Shown here one piece after another: positions 1 to 9,301 of a DNA stretch of 32,490 nucleotides (the first letter of the stretch is position 1; every line of letters begins with the position of its first letter). This DNA comes from Colwellia sp. GTDB taxonomy: Bacteria; Pseudomonadota; Gammaproteobacteria; Enterobacterales; Alteromonadaceae. Where the stretch lies: the NCBI GenBank assembly GCA_022969175.1, contig JALJPB010000049.1:1-32490 (forward strand), read 5' to 3'. The translations under genes and the position numbers were made by a program. The notes below the pieces were generated by a model. It ran no database searches and had not been told where the DNA came from. It was given only the letters and a program-made list of their open reading frames with translations.

Positions 1-3000
1 CATCTTCTGGGAAAGCATCAGCGTTATTGCCTACGCCATCACCATCAGTATCAGTTGTTTCTGTTGGATCTAGAGGAAAGGCATCATCTTCATCAACGAC
101 TCCATCGCCATCACTATCACTAACAATGTGTTCATCTGTGACAACAAATTCATTAACTACATCTTTTTGATTAAGTATAGCAATACCTAAACATTGATCA
201 TTGTCATCAGTAATAACCACTCGACGCAAACCAAACCAATAATCAGCAGTAAAGGTTTCTCCTTGCGCTAAAGTGTCGTAAAGGTAGTCATTTATCATGT
301 CTCCTTTATCACTATCAACACGATAAATTTTAATGGTGGTATCTGTAGAATTGGTGATATTAAATGTATAACTTACGTCATCAATTAGATGTTTTTCCAT
401 TAAATCACAGCTGCCAATAGTATTATCTGCTGGCAAAACTTCCGGTGGTGCTGCATTAGCAACAATGGACTCATCAATAAAGTAGTTTGCAGTTAGGTTA
501 TCAGTGACGGCTACCGCCAAACAATTTAACCGCGAATCGGCAAGCATGATACGGCGATTGCCATACCAGAAATCTGCGCTATAACTATCTCCTGATGCTA
601 AAGTATCATAAAGATTACTGTATATTGGCTCGCCCGTTTCATCATCAACTCTAAAGATATGTACCGGATAGTCGGTCGTATTGGTAATGGTAAAGTCACG
701 TGCTTCTGACAACGGAATATGTGGCTGCATTAATTGACAAGAGCCTAGTTCATCAGCCTCCGGTAAAATTTCAGCGACTACATTTTCAACATCTATAGCT
801 TCAATAGTGTAGTCATTATTAGCGGAAGTTAGTACAGCGACAGCAACACAATTTCTGTTGCTGTCAGTTAACATCAAACGATCTGTTTGTAACCAATATG
901 TCGCGGTATAACTTTCACCTAATGCTAACGTTTTATAGTTACTATTTCCCCTAATACCTGTCGTGTTATCTATCCAAAATAGTGAAATAGGTACTTCGGT
1001 ATTATTGGTAACTGTTAATGAGTCAGCCGTGGCTGCATCATATTTTCTTGCATATTGTTGCTCTAAATCACAAGACCCTAAAGTGTTATCTTGAGGTGTT
1101 TCAGCAGTTACCGGTGCTACGGCGGTAGAGTTATCCAAAACAAAACGCTCAAAATCATTTTCATGGTTATCACTGACCAATCTTAAAGCAGCAGTAAAAG
1201 CATCATTGTCACCCACCATTAAAGTATCAGCGAGTAACTGTAATTCTTCTGGATGCTCTTGAGCTAAATACCAAATGGCAAAATATGCCCACAGGTAAAG
1301 TTCGTCATAACCATAATACATAAATAATACATTATAAAAAGGAGGTATAATCAAGCCATCCACTTCAGTTAATGTACGTGTGTGGTCAGTGCCATGAGCA
1401 ATATATTCTGCTAATCCTTCAGACCATGCGACGACAAAGTCATAATCGCCAAAACCTCCAGCTTTAATATACCGGCCATCAAGATAATGGACAAACTCAT
1501 GCTCCAAATTATAAATGTCATCGGCCATTTCGCACGAATATCCGACCCAATCTTCAGGACATTGCATAGCAATAAATCGTGCTTGATTACCATCATCGCT
1601 TGGTGTCCCTTCTAAATAGATACCGCCATTATCAGTATCTATACCAAAAAATTCACCGGCATATTCTTCATAATCATCAGGGCTAGCAAAAACTACAACT
1701 TCTAGGTGGTTATTATAATCATTAACTAATGAAGCGCCTTGCGTTGAAAAAACACTATGAAAATTTGACTCCAGTGTTGCCATTTGCTCACAAGAGCGTA
1801 TGAGTGTTTCAGTAGAGATACTTGCTTGAGCACGAATGGTTAAATTAGCTGAGCATGCATATGAGACTGTTAAAATGTCCTCTTCTTTAGGTGGGGCCCA
1901 ACAATAGTCAAATAAAGCATCATCTACAGAACATTCTCTACTCGCTCTTTCAATAAAATGTTCTGTAATAACGCCTTCTAAATATAACTGAGAAACTTCA
2001 GGAATTAAGTTTTGATGTATTTCGATAAAAATTCCATCAATTCTACTTTGAGCATCTTCATTGGCGATCAGATAAATTTCGCCCAGTAAATAATAGCTAT
2101 TATAAGTAAACCAAGTTAAATCATAATCACTTGTCCAACGGCGATCTAACGATGTTTCCCCTAAAAGAGTAAAAGAACGCAGGACAGAAAGCACATCTAA
2201 CATTTGCTTATTAAACGCATTTATTATGCCATTTGTCTCTGACGAAAGAGGAAAACGTAGAGACCTCATCACTTCAGTCATACTTTCAATTGCGCCATCT
2301 AGATCAAAAGGATTTATTTGCAATGAATAAAATTGAACAATTGCCAGCAGGTAGGGTAAATGGTTTGAGTAATAACTCGCTAATGTACTTTTTTCAAATA
2401 TATATAAGGCATCAATATATAATAATTGAAGTGCACTTGCTTGTTGACTAACCGCCAAAAAATTAGTCATCGACGCGACAGCGATTAAGGCATTATTTAC
2501 CGCTAATGCCTCTGCGTCATTAACATCTTCGCCATATCTTTGGTAACTTTCAATGAAGGGCATTAATTGGGTAAAGTCAGTATCACTTATATCACCTTGT
2601 TCGGCAATAAAATGGATGGCCTGAGCAACATCGGAAATTGAACCAATGTTATCTTCAGCAATACTTCGATAATCACTACTGTCAGCTGCAATTATTTGGT
2701 TAACAATAGCGGAAAATTCTGTTTTTGATGTTAGACCTGACATTGGTATATCAACTACTATGTCAGTATCAAATACGATAAATTCACCTAAAGGCTCGGG
2801 GATGTCCCCCCCGGTAACCGCTACTAATAAAGTTAACTCACTAACATTACCGCCAATAGTAAAATAATGATTTCCGACACCCGAAATAAAAGACAGTGTT
2901 TCCTCATTGCTATTAGCGGTATCTACTTGAGCAATTTCTTTGTCATTGTCCCAAGATTCATCAGAAAAAAGCTCAATAGAAGCACCATTAGAGCCAACAA

Positions 3001-3223
3001 AGCTACCACCTGATGTAGTGATGGTCACATTGCTGTTATCTAGTGGAATATAAACCCATAGATAATGCCCGAAATCTGTTAAACAATAACTTTGATTAGC
3101 AGCTACAATCGTTTGTCTTTCTAAGGTTTTTTCACCACACATATCGGCAGCAAAAGTATTTGAGCTAATAAGGAGAAGTAAAAAGGAAATAATGGAAGTG
3201 ATTATTTGGCAGGGATTTATCAT
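1..3223 (-). CDS. Secreted M9-family collagenase, partial (C-terminus beyond the window)
   Basis: The open frame runs from ATG at 3223 off the left edge: 1074 codons with no stop. GAGG lies 9 nt before the ATG. Residues 1-26 form a signal peptide (hydrophobic core, then NTFAAD). Residues ~27-130 resemble a pre-peptidase C-terminal-type beta domain, followed by a helical region like the M9 N-terminal domain. The zinc site is HEFVH at residues 575-579, with SEGLAEY at 601-607 supplying the probable third ligand Glu602; this is the collagenase (ColG/ColH-type) pattern. Residues ~712-1036 hold three tandem ~110-residue repeats, and from ~1037 there are acidic DxDGDGxxD-type repeats likely to bind calcium. 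The role inferred is extracellular digestion of collagen or similar proteins. The M9 assignment is firm; collagen as the real substrate is family knowledge only. Confidence 0.9.
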   Translation of the reverse strand, partial: MINPCQIITSIISFLLLLISSNTFAADMCGEKTLERQTIVAANQSYCLTDFGHYLWVYIPLDNSNVTITTSGGSFVGSNGASIELFSDESWDNDKEIAQVDTANSNEETLSFISGVGNHYFTIGGNVSELTLLVAVTGGDIPEPLGEFIVFDTDIVVDIPMSGLTSKTEFSAIVNQIIAADSSDYRSIAEDNIGSISDVAQAIHFIAEQGDISDTDFTQLMPFIESYQRYGEDVNDAEALAVNNALIAVASMTNFLAVSQQASALQLLYIDALYIFEKSTLASYYSNHLPYLLAIVQFYSLQINPFDLDGAIESMTEVMRSLRFPLSSETNGIINAFNKQMLDVLSVLRSFTLLGETSLDRRWTSDYDLTWFTYNSYYLLGEIYLIANEDAQSRIDGIFIEIHQNLIPEVSQLYLEGVITEHFIERASRECSVDDALFDYCWAPPKEEDILTVSYACSANLTIRAQASISTETLIRSCEQMATLESNFHSVFSTQGASLVNDYNNHLEVVVFASPDDYEEYAGEFFGIDTDNGGIYLEGTPSDDGNQARFIAMQCPEDWVGYSCEMADDIYNLEHEFVHYLDGRYIKAGGFGDYDFVVAWSEGLAEYIAHGTDHTRTLTEVDGLIIPPFYNVLFMYYGYDELYLWAYFAIWYLAQEHPEELQLLADTLMVGDNDAFTAALRLVSDNHENDFERFVLDNSTAVAPVTAETPQDNTLGSCDLEQQYARKYDAATADSLTVTNNTEVPISLFWIDNTTGIRGNSNYKTLALGESYTATYWLQTDRLMLTDSNRNCVAVAVLTSANNDYTIEAIDVENVVAEILPEADELGSCQLMQPHIPLSEARDFTITNTTDYPVHIFRVDDETGEPIYSNLYDTLASGDSYSADFWYGNRRIMLADSRLNCLAVAVTDNLTANYFIDESIVANAAPPEVLPADNTIGSCDLMEKHLIDDVSYTFNITNSTDTTIKIYRVDSDKGDMINDYLYDTLAQGETFTADYWFGLRRVVITDDNDQCLGIAILNQKDVVNEFVVTDEHIVSDSDGDGVVDEDDAFPLDPTETTDTDGDGVGNNADAFPED
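118..1090 (-). repeat. Three tandem pVHL-beta-like domains in the collagenase
   Basis: Protein-level repeats begin at residues ~712, 824 and 933 (periods 112 and 109). Each opens with GSC(D/Q)L and continues with an Asn/Thr-rich strand, a (W/R)(I/V)D...G turn, Y(K/D)TLA.G(E/D), and then a D....C(V/L)(A/G)(V/I)A(V/I) strand. Each copy has two conserved Cys. The order of motifs resembles the beta domain of the von Hippel-Lindau protein and its bacterial relatives. This is a reading by eye, not a profile search. Confidence 0.6.
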
Positions 3224-3406
3224 TTAGCTGGACCTCAATTAATGAGTTCCATCTCACTTGTTAACAGTTAATTGCCAATAGAATATCTTATACAACATAG
3301 TTATATAATAATATTACACACTGGCTAACTATAGACAACAAATAGATTGTTGTCTCTTTGTAAACTGAGGGGTTTTAAATTTATGTGCTAATCACCTAGT
3401 ACAAGT
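3224..3406. other. Intergenic region between the acyltransferase and collagenase genes
   Basis: 183 bp between two minus-strand genes. It must hold the collagenase promoter, but no clear -35/-10 pair was recognised. It also carries a perfect inverted repeat, listed separately. Confidence 0.5.
3333..3355 (-). terminator. Perfect hairpin downstream of the acyltransferase gene
   Basis: AGACAACA and TGTTGTCT form a perfect 8-bp stem with a 7-nt loop, about 50 bp after the minus-strand stop at 3407. No clear U-tract follows on either strand, so terminator function is uncertain; it could be an RNA-stabilising hairpin. Confidence 0.35.
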
Positions 3407-4480
3407 CTAGAGCACAAGTTTACGCTGTTCAGTTAACCCCATTGCCAATATAAAAGGATCTTGTTTTTGCTTAGCAATAAAATCACTTTTGCTATTCATT
3501 GCTAACCACTGCTGGCTGATCAAACTTTGCGCTACCGCACCACCTAAGGTTGAACCTGGACCTAATATAATCAACTTGTCAGGAGCATATTCTTTAACGG
3601 CGACTTCAATCGCTTTGCTAAAATTATACCGGCTAACAACTTGTCTTTCTAAGGTGTAATTATACAGTGCATCAACATCAGTACTATGAGGTTGCCAAAT
3701 TTGCCCTAAACCATCAATCAGAGGAATATCTGGTTGGCTAAACAAATTTGATGGTAATAGCGACTGGGCTTTTTTAGCTGTTTCAGTTAACAATGGCGTG
3801 TGAAAAGCAGCATGATTAAACAAGTTCATTGGATACCTGTCTTGTACTACAGGTAATAATTGCTCTAAGGCTTTTAATCCCGCTTTGTTACCACCAAAAA
3901 CGGTATAGCCCCCAAGATTAATTGAGATATGAACGTCACACTCCTCTTGCTTATTTACTTGTACTAACCACTTTTCGATGTTCTCAACCACTTGATTATT
4001 AATAGACCAATTTTCATCTGTGATTGGGTAAATCATTTGACCGCCGATAACGCCATCGGTCATCATCGACCCCATAGTATTGATAAGCTTAATAGCGGCC
4101 TGTGGATTTAACGCGCCAGCAACGGCAAGTGCGATGTACCAGCCCATTGAATTTCCCGTTACTGCGACGATGTCGTATTCATCTTTATCAATGCTTTGGA
4201 AATCGCCCATAGCACAGCCATAAATTAGCGCTGACGCATTTTCACCAGCGGTATGTAAACGCATACTGTATTGCGGCATTGCGTCAAGTTCAGAAATAGT
4301 AACTTGCCCTTGCTGAGTGCGGTATTTATCTATTACCTCAATTAGCTCAGGTTTATCACTATGTAATCGCTGTAAATAACCTAGTTCTTCTTTGTTATAA
4401 GTACCACGCCCAGGACAAATGACTACCGCTCTTTTTTTGGTTTTATTGCCCGAATTGGTAATGGTATCAGCAGGTGTCAT
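3407..4480 (-). CDS. FabD-like acyltransferase with altered active-site residues
   Basis: 357 aa with the fold signatures of malonyl-CoA:ACP transacylase (FabD): PGRGT at ~23-27 in place of PGQGS, the nucleophile elbow GNSMG at 109-113 (Ser111; FabD has GHSLG), a NLGGYTVFGG stretch matching FabD NSPGQVVIAG, His227 in AFHTPLL as the probable catalytic His, and LGPGSTLGG near the C-terminus. By alignment by eye, the Arg that binds the malonyl carboxylate in FabD (Arg117 of E. coli) is Met136, and Gln11 is Arg. It may therefore transfer a non-malonyl acyl group; that is inference. The start has an AAGGAGG ribosome site 7 nt upstream and overlaps the stop of the preceding E1 gene by one base, so the two are co-translated. 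It is unlikely to be the housekeeping fabD. Confidence 0.75.
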   Translation of the reverse strand: MTPADTITNSGNKTKKRAVVICPGRGTYNKEELGYLQRLHSDKPELIEVIDKYRTQQGQVTISELDAMPQYSMRLHTAGENASALIYGCAMGDFQSIDKDEYDIVAVTGNSMGWYIALAVAGALNPQAAIKLINTMGSMMTDGVIGGQMIYPITDENWSINNQVVENIEKWLVQVNKQEECDVHISINLGGYTVFGGNKAGLKALEQLLPVVQDRYPMNLFNHAAFHTPLLTETAKKAQSLLPSNLFSQPDIPLIDGLGQIWQPHSTDVDALYNYTLERQVVSRYNFSKAIEVAVKEYAPDKLIILGPGSTLGGAVAQSLISQQWLAMNSKSDFIAKQKQDPFILAMGLTEQRKLVL

Positions 4481-6732
4481 TATTTATCCTCCTTATTAAC
4501 TAAGGTTTTTGCGGTATCAACAATTTCTTGTATTGATGGCAATACATGGTAAGCCGCAGCACCTAATGGAATAAAGCTGTCTTGTGCGGTAATACGCTTG
4601 GTATTTATCATTTTTGATTTACTATCTGCTTGTGCTTCAGCTAACAAGGTGACCAGTGCTTCACTAATTGATCCCGTTTGTCGACATTCATCCACAATTA
4701 AAATGTTTTCACATTGCAGGGCTTGCTCAACAATGCCTTTTTTATCTAAAGGCGCTAACCAGCGCAGATCTATCACCCGGCATTTAATGCCGTGCTCATT
4801 TAAAATTCTTTCTGCTTGGCGAGATAAGTAATAGCCATTACCATAAGAGATAATGCAAAGCTGCTTACCTTCACCAAACGTACTAATTTCCATTAAAGAG
4901 CCAACATTATCTTTAGCTGGAGTAACATAATTTGATGTCCATAGGCCGTCACCTTCATCGTGTAAGTCTTTAGTCATGTAAAGGGCTATTGGTTCTAAAA
5001 AAATTACTAACCTTTGTTGTTCTCGCGCTAATTTGACACTTGTTCGCATCATAGCCACTGCATCAGCACCATTTGAAGGACATGCCATGATGAGCCCTGG
5101 GATATCACGAAATACAGCAAAAGAGTTATCGTTATGAAAATGACCACCAAAGCCTTTTTGATACGCCAAGCCAGCAATCCGAATAACCATGGCATTACTA
5201 AATTGGCCATTCGAGAAAAATGGTAGGGTTGCTGCTTCACCACGTATTTGATCTTCAGCATTATGGACATAAGCTAAGAATTGAATCTCAGGGATGGGTA
5301 AAAAGCCATTGTGCGCCATACCAATAGCTAGACCTAAAATTGACTGCTCATCAAGTAAGGTATTAATCACTCGATTTTTACCAAATCGTTGACTTAACTT
5401 AGCCGTAACATTGTAAACACCACCTTTTTTGGCAATATCTTCACCACACATAACGATATTTTCATTTTCAGCCATTAAGTCCATCAATGCCCAATTAAGT
5501 AATCTAGCGCAATGCTGCTTTTTATTAAGGTTATGTTTTTCATGAGAAAACAACTCTTTTCGTTGCTCTTCGCTTACCATATTATGATGTTCAGAACTGA
5601 CCGATTTTGGCAATATAGGCGGTTTAATACTCGCCATCACTGCCTCAGCGCTTTCAAGTTTTGCTTTAGTAATAACCTGCCCAGCAACCTGGGCAATACG
5701 TTGCTCAACTTCTTGGTAGATTTTAATAATTTCTTCTTGAGTTAAAATATTATTTTCCAACAATATTCGTGCGCTGTGCAGTAAGGGATCATTAAATTCA
5801 GTGTCTTCAATATCTTTCATCTCACGATAAACAAATTCAGCATCAGAGCCCGCATGGCCTAATATCCGTACCGTTCTCATATGCAAAAACACAGGTTTAC
5901 CTTGCCCGCGAGCAAGCTTCTCAGCTTGTTTAGCTTTTTGATAAGTATCCAATAAATTTAGACCGTCACAATAGATGTAGTTGAGTCCCGCACGGTCTTT
6001 ATAATTAGCAGCAATCCAACCATCAGGTGTAGCGGTTGAAATACCAATGCCATTATCTTCACAAATATAAACAATAGGCATGGGAATTGATTGATAAGCC
6101 GCCCAAGCAGTCGCGTTTAATGCACCTTGTGTCGTGGAATGATTAGAAGAAGCATCACCAAAATTACAGACAATTAAACTGTCTTCTGGCATGTTTTTCG
6201 ATAGCTCATCGCTTAGTGCCAACCTTTTAGCTAACGGCACACTAAAAGCGGCTCCCATAGCTTTAGGCAAATGCGAAGCAATAGTACTAGTTTGCGGTGG
6301 AATGTTTAATGATTTAGAGCCCAATACCTTATGACGACCACCAGAGGTAGGGTCATCTTTTGATGCGGCAAAAGAAAGCAACATGTCATAAATAGGAGTT
6401 TGACCCGGTACTTGCTTGCTTCGTTGGATCATAAATGCACCACTTCGATAGTGCAAAAACGCCATATCGGTTGGTCTAAAGGCTTTAGCATAAGCGGCAT
6501 TACCTTCATGACCCGAACTACCAATGGTATAAAAACTTTGCCCCTTTTTTTGCATAATACGTGATTGCAAATCAAGGTGACGACTGATTACTTGGGTTTC
6601 AAATAAATCAATAACATCAGGAGGTGATAAACCAACGTCACTTGGCGTGAGCGTAATACTTGATGTTGGTAGAATATTGGCATTAACTGCATTGATAAAA
6701 TTATCTCTTACCAATTTGTTACGATCTGACAT
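4480..6732 (-). CDS. Fused alpha/beta E1 component of a 2-oxoacid dehydrogenase
   Basis: A ThDP-dependent E1 with both subunits in one chain of 750 aa. The alpha half (to ~380) carries HYRSGAF, then GDASSN at ~192-197, and EDNGIGI about 30 residues later, forming the ThDP/Mg site. The beta half (~400-750) starts with ARLLNWALMDLM, then GEDIAKKGGVY, a DEQSILGLAIGMA helix and FLEPIAL. Branched-chain or pyruvate dehydrogenases usually have separate alpha and beta chains, although fused forms are known. No E2 or E3 gene is in the window. I chose ATG 6732 because GGAG lies 5 nt upstream and homology seems to begin there; ATG 6789 would add 19 residues. It overlaps the next gene by one base (TAATG). 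The substrate is unknown; the branched-chain type is a reasonable guess. Confidence 0.85.
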   Translation of the reverse strand: MSDRNKLVRDNFINAVNANILPTSSITLTPSDVGLSPPDVIDLFETQVISRHLDLQSRIMQKKGQSFYTIGSSGHEGNAAYAKAFRPTDMAFLHYRSGAFMIQRSKQVPGQTPIYDMLLSFAASKDDPTSGGRHKVLGSKSLNIPPQTSTIASHLPKAMGAAFSVPLAKRLALSDELSKNMPEDSLIVCNFGDASSNHSTTQGALNATAWAAYQSIPMPIVYICEDNGIGISTATPDGWIAANYKDRAGLNYIYCDGLNLLDTYQKAKQAEKLARGQGKPVFLHMRTVRILGHAGSDAEFVYREMKDIEDTEFNDPLLHSARILLENNILTQEEIIKIYQEVEQRIAQVAGQVITKAKLESAEAVMASIKPPILPKSVSSEHHNMVSEEQRKELFSHEKHNLNKKQHCARLLNWALMDLMAENENIVMCGEDIAKKGGVYNVTAKLSQRFGKNRVINTLLDEQSILGLAIGMAHNGFLPIPEIQFLAYVHNAEDQIRGEAATLPFFSNGQFSNAMVIRIAGLAYQKGFGGHFHNDNSFAVFRDIPGLIMACPSNGADAVAMMRTSVKLAREQQRLVIFLEPIALYMTKDLHDEGDGLWTSNYVTPAKDNVGSLMEISTFGEGKQLCIISYGNGYYLSRQAERILNEHGIKCRVIDLRWLAPLDKKGIVEQALQCENILIVDECRQTGSISEALVTLLAEAQADSKSKMINTKRITAQDSFIPLGAAAYHVLPSIQEIVDTAKTLVNKEDK

Positions 6733-6800
6733 GGTGGCTCCACAAAGGAAAGGTCGATAGATACCAAACTGAAATAATTCAGTTGGCATAAAAACGTCAT

Positions 6801-6820
6801 CCCCGATATTATTATTGGGG
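6801..6820. other. Hairpin upstream of the E1 gene
   Basis: CCCCGATA and TATTGGGG pair with one G.T wobble around a 4-nt loop. It lies between gcdH and the E1 gene on the minus strand, in the leader of the latter. It could be an attenuator or a processing hairpin; no function is proven. Confidence 0.3.
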
Positions 6821-6932
6821 CTTTAAAAATGACTTTAAAGATTCCGTCCCCGACTAATAACTTCGAGGATAATGAAAAGATTGGTAAAATGACGTAATTT
6901 ATAACTCAAATAGTGTTTAGCTAAAATACTCG

Positions 6933-8117
6933 TTAGTAAAAAGCTTGAATACCTGTTTGTGCACGACCCAAAATTAGGGCGTGAACATCATGGGTACCTT
7001 CATAAGTATTTACTGCTTCTAAGTTCATTACATGGCGAATAACGTGGAATTCATCACTGATGCCATTTCCGCCATGCATATCACGGGCAGTACGAGCGAT
7101 ATCAAGAGCTTTACCACATGAATTACGTTTGATTAATGAAATTGCTTCTGGCGCTAACGTGCCAGCATCCATTAAACGGCCAGCTTGTAGACAAGAGAAT
7201 AATCCCAAAGTGATTTCAGTTTGCATATCAGCCAGTTTTTTCTGAATAAGTTGAGTAGCGGCTAGCGGTTTACCAAATTGTTCACGGTCAAGAGTATATT
7301 GACGAGCAGCATGCCAACAGAATTCTGCTGCCCCTAATGCTCCCCAAGCGATACCATAACGTGCTTTATTTAAACAACCAAATGGACCCGATAATCCTTT
7401 AGCATTTGGCAACATGTTATCACTTGGTACAAAAACATTGTCCATAACAATTTCGCCAGTGATTGATGCCCTTAATGAAAATTTACCCTCAATTTTTGGA
7501 GCGCTTAACCCTTCCATACCTTTATCAAGAATAAAGCCACGAATAACTCCGTCAAGTTTTCCCCAAACAACAAAAACATCAGCAACAGGAGAGTTAGTGA
7601 TCCACATTTTTGTACCCGTTAAACGATAACCACCGTCCACCGCGACTGCTTTGGTTAACATGCTGGCAGGATCTGAACCTGAGTTTGGCTCAGTTAAACC
7701 AAAACAACCAATATATTCACCTGTTGCAAGCTTAGGTAAATACTTCATCCGTTGCTCTTCACTGCCATAAGCATAAATAGGATGCATTACTAATGACGAT
7801 TGAACACTCATGGCACTTCGATAGCCACTATCTACACGCTCTACTTCACGAGCAACCAAACCATAAACTACATAGTTAACACCTGCACAGCCATATTTTT
7901 CAGGAAGCGTAGCGCCTAATAAACCTAATGCACCAAGCTCTTTCATGATCTCTACATCAAATTTTTCATGACGGTTGGCTTCTAAAATACGCGGCATTAA
8001 CTTCTCTTGGCAATATTGATGCGCGCTATCACGAATCATACGCTCTTCTTCAGTTAATAAAGAATCAAGGGACAAGGGATCTTGCCAATTAAAAGTAGGA
8101 CGATTTGCGTTAGACAT
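6933..8117 (-). CDS. gcdH: Glutaryl-CoA dehydrogenase
   Basis: 394 aa, the usual GcdH length. It is an FAD-dependent acyl-CoA dehydrogenase that oxidises and decarboxylates glutaryl-CoA to crotonyl-CoA in lysine, tryptophan and glutarate breakdown. Diagnostic features are [20 protein letters not shown], whose Arg (residue 100) matches the one gripping the glutaryl carboxylate in Gcd[13 protein letters not shown]; the FAD-side [11 protein letters not shown]; and the catalytic Glu (~373) in [19 protein letters not shown] 8117 is preferred: AAGG lies 8 nt upstream, whereas the longer frame would start at TTG 8147. The E1 gene follows 200 bp downstream in the same direction, and a LysR gene diverges upstream, which suggests local control. 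Confidence 0.95.
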   Translation of the reverse strand: MSNANRPTFNWQDPLSLDSLLTEEERMIRDSAHQYCQEKLMPRILEANRHEKFDVEIMKELGALGLLGATLPEKYGCAGVNYVVYGLVAREVERVDSGYRSAMSVQSSLVMHPIYAYGSEEQRMKYLPKLATGEYIGCFGLTEPNSGSDPASMLTKAVAVDGGYRLTGTKMWITNSPVADVFVVWGKLDGVIRGFILDKGMEGLSAPKIEGKFSLRASITGEIVMDNVFVPSDNMLPNAKGLSGPFGCLNKARYGIAWGALGAAEFCWHAARQYTLDREQFGKPLAATQLIQKKLADMQTEITLGLFSCLQAGRLMDAGTLAPEAISLIKRNSCGKALDIARTARDMHGGNGISDEFHVIRHVMNLEAVNTYEGTHDVHALILGRAQTGIQAFY

Positions 8118-8169
8118 TTTGTAAACCTTGGTTAAGAAAACTATCAATGAGATTAATTATGGTCAAGAT

Positions 8170-8175
8170 AGTATA
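8170..8175 (-). promoter_or_regulatory. Possible -10 box for gcdH
   Basis: The minus strand reads TATACT about 53 bp before the gcdH ATG. The -35 side is weak, as expected for a promoter needing a LysR activator. Confidence 0.35.
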
Positions 8176-8242
8176 AAAAACCTAGTTAAAGTTAAAATAT
8201 CAATTACCTTTACTTACTATAGCTTTTGCCTATACCTAAGTT

Positions 8243-8259
8243 TATAATCGGTTAATTAT
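8243..8259 (+). promoter_or_regulatory. TATAAT box and overlapping inverted repeat before the LysR gene
   Basis: A perfect TATAAT (8243-8248) lies 32 bp before the GTG start. It overlaps ATAAT-N6-ATTAT (8244-8248 and 8255-8259), a dyad that could be a LysR-type binding site for autoregulation and control of divergent gcdH. The match to the LysR consensus is loose. Confidence 0.4.
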
Positions 8260-8280
8260 CGTTCTGAAAGTTGAGTTAGT

Positions 8281-9144
8281 GTGGATTTACGTACTCTTAA
8301 ATATTTTGTTTTTGTTTATGAACAACAAAGTTTCAGCGCAGCCGCTAAATTATGCTTTGTTGCTCAACCTTCTATATCTTCAGCTGTTGCCCAACTTGAA
8401 CAAAGTTTAAATACTCAGTTTTTTATTCGTTATGCTAGGGGCGTAAAACCTAGCAAGGCTGGTGAACGACTGTACCCTTTGGCTAAACAATTGCTCGGCC
8501 AAGCTGATGCAATTAAAACACTATTTACCGACCAAAGCATCAAACAGCCTTTTTATCTTGGAGTGACAAAAGGTTTGGGGGTTGAACGTATGAGTGCACT
8601 ACTTAAAGACTTTACTGCCTCACAAAATTTGATGGAGCTAACGTTAGTTTCTCAAAACCAAACAGCTGATGCCCGCATTATTATCAAAGAAGAGCTGGAT
8701 GAAAAAGAACATTTTATTTCATTGTGGCAGGAAGACTACAAACTAGCATTGCCTTATAACCATGTTTTATCGCTAAAAGAAAACATTACCTTATCAGATT
8801 TAGATGGGCTACCTTTTATTCATCGTAACCCTTGCACTGCATGGAATAGCCTCAACGATACATTAACATTGGCAGGGTTTAGTGTTGATATCAGAGCAAA
8901 GATACAAACTATCGATTACGCATTAGGGTTAGTTCATGCGGGCTTAGGTTGTGCGCTTGTACCTGCACATCCTGAGGTTTTAAATAAATCTGAAATTGTT
9001 TTTCGTGAAATTGAAGGACTAAAATTAATGCGAGAAATCGTTTTTGCTTACCAACAATCGTCCCCTGTTATTGAAAAATTAAAGTCTTTAGTCATTAACC
9101 ATAGGCAGAACATCGGAGAATTGCCGAAAAACAGCCGACTTTAA
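8281..9144 (+). CDS. LysR-family transcriptional regulator, probable regulator of gcdH
   Basis: 287 aa. The N-terminal winged helix-turn-helix is the LysR signature (FSAAAKLCFVAQPSISSAVAQLEQSLNT at ~18-45), followed by the linker helix and a substrate-binding domain. The start is GTG followed by DLRTLKYFV, the usual LysR opening; no strong ribosome site is visible. It diverges from gcdH across 163 bp, the arrangement in which LysR proteins usually control the divergent operon in response to a pathway intermediate; GcdR in pseudomonads is a known parallel. The effector is unknown; glutarate or glutaryl-CoA would be the first candidates. Confidence 0.85.
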   Translation: MDLRTLKYFVFVYEQQSFSAAAKLCFVAQPSISSAVAQLEQSLNTQFFIRYARGVKPSKAGERLYPLAKQLLGQADAIKTLFTDQSIKQPFYLGVTKGLGVERMSALLKDFTASQNLMELTLVSQNQTADARIIIKEELDEKEHFISLWQEDYKLALPYNHVLSLKENITLSDLDGLPFIHRNPCTAWNSLNDTLTLAGFSVDIRAKIQTIDYALGLVHAGLGCALVPAHPEVLNKSEIVFREIEGLKLMREIVFAYQQSSPVIEKLKSLVINHRQNIGELPKNSRL

Positions 9145-9301
9145 GCTAAAGTAGGTCCAAATATTAGACTTTATTCTCATCCCCTACTAGGCTATTGATA
9201 CGTACTTTAAAAGCAACAATGTACAAGGGTTTATTAGGCTTCTAGCTGATTAAATATTTCCATAAAATAATAAATCCCATAAATCAAAACGGAGTTCGAC
9301 C

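Noticed and set aside
8118..8147. Ten-residue N-terminal extension of GcdH
   Set aside because: It starts with TTG and lacks a ribosome site, whereas ATG 8117 has AAGG and fits the family's length.
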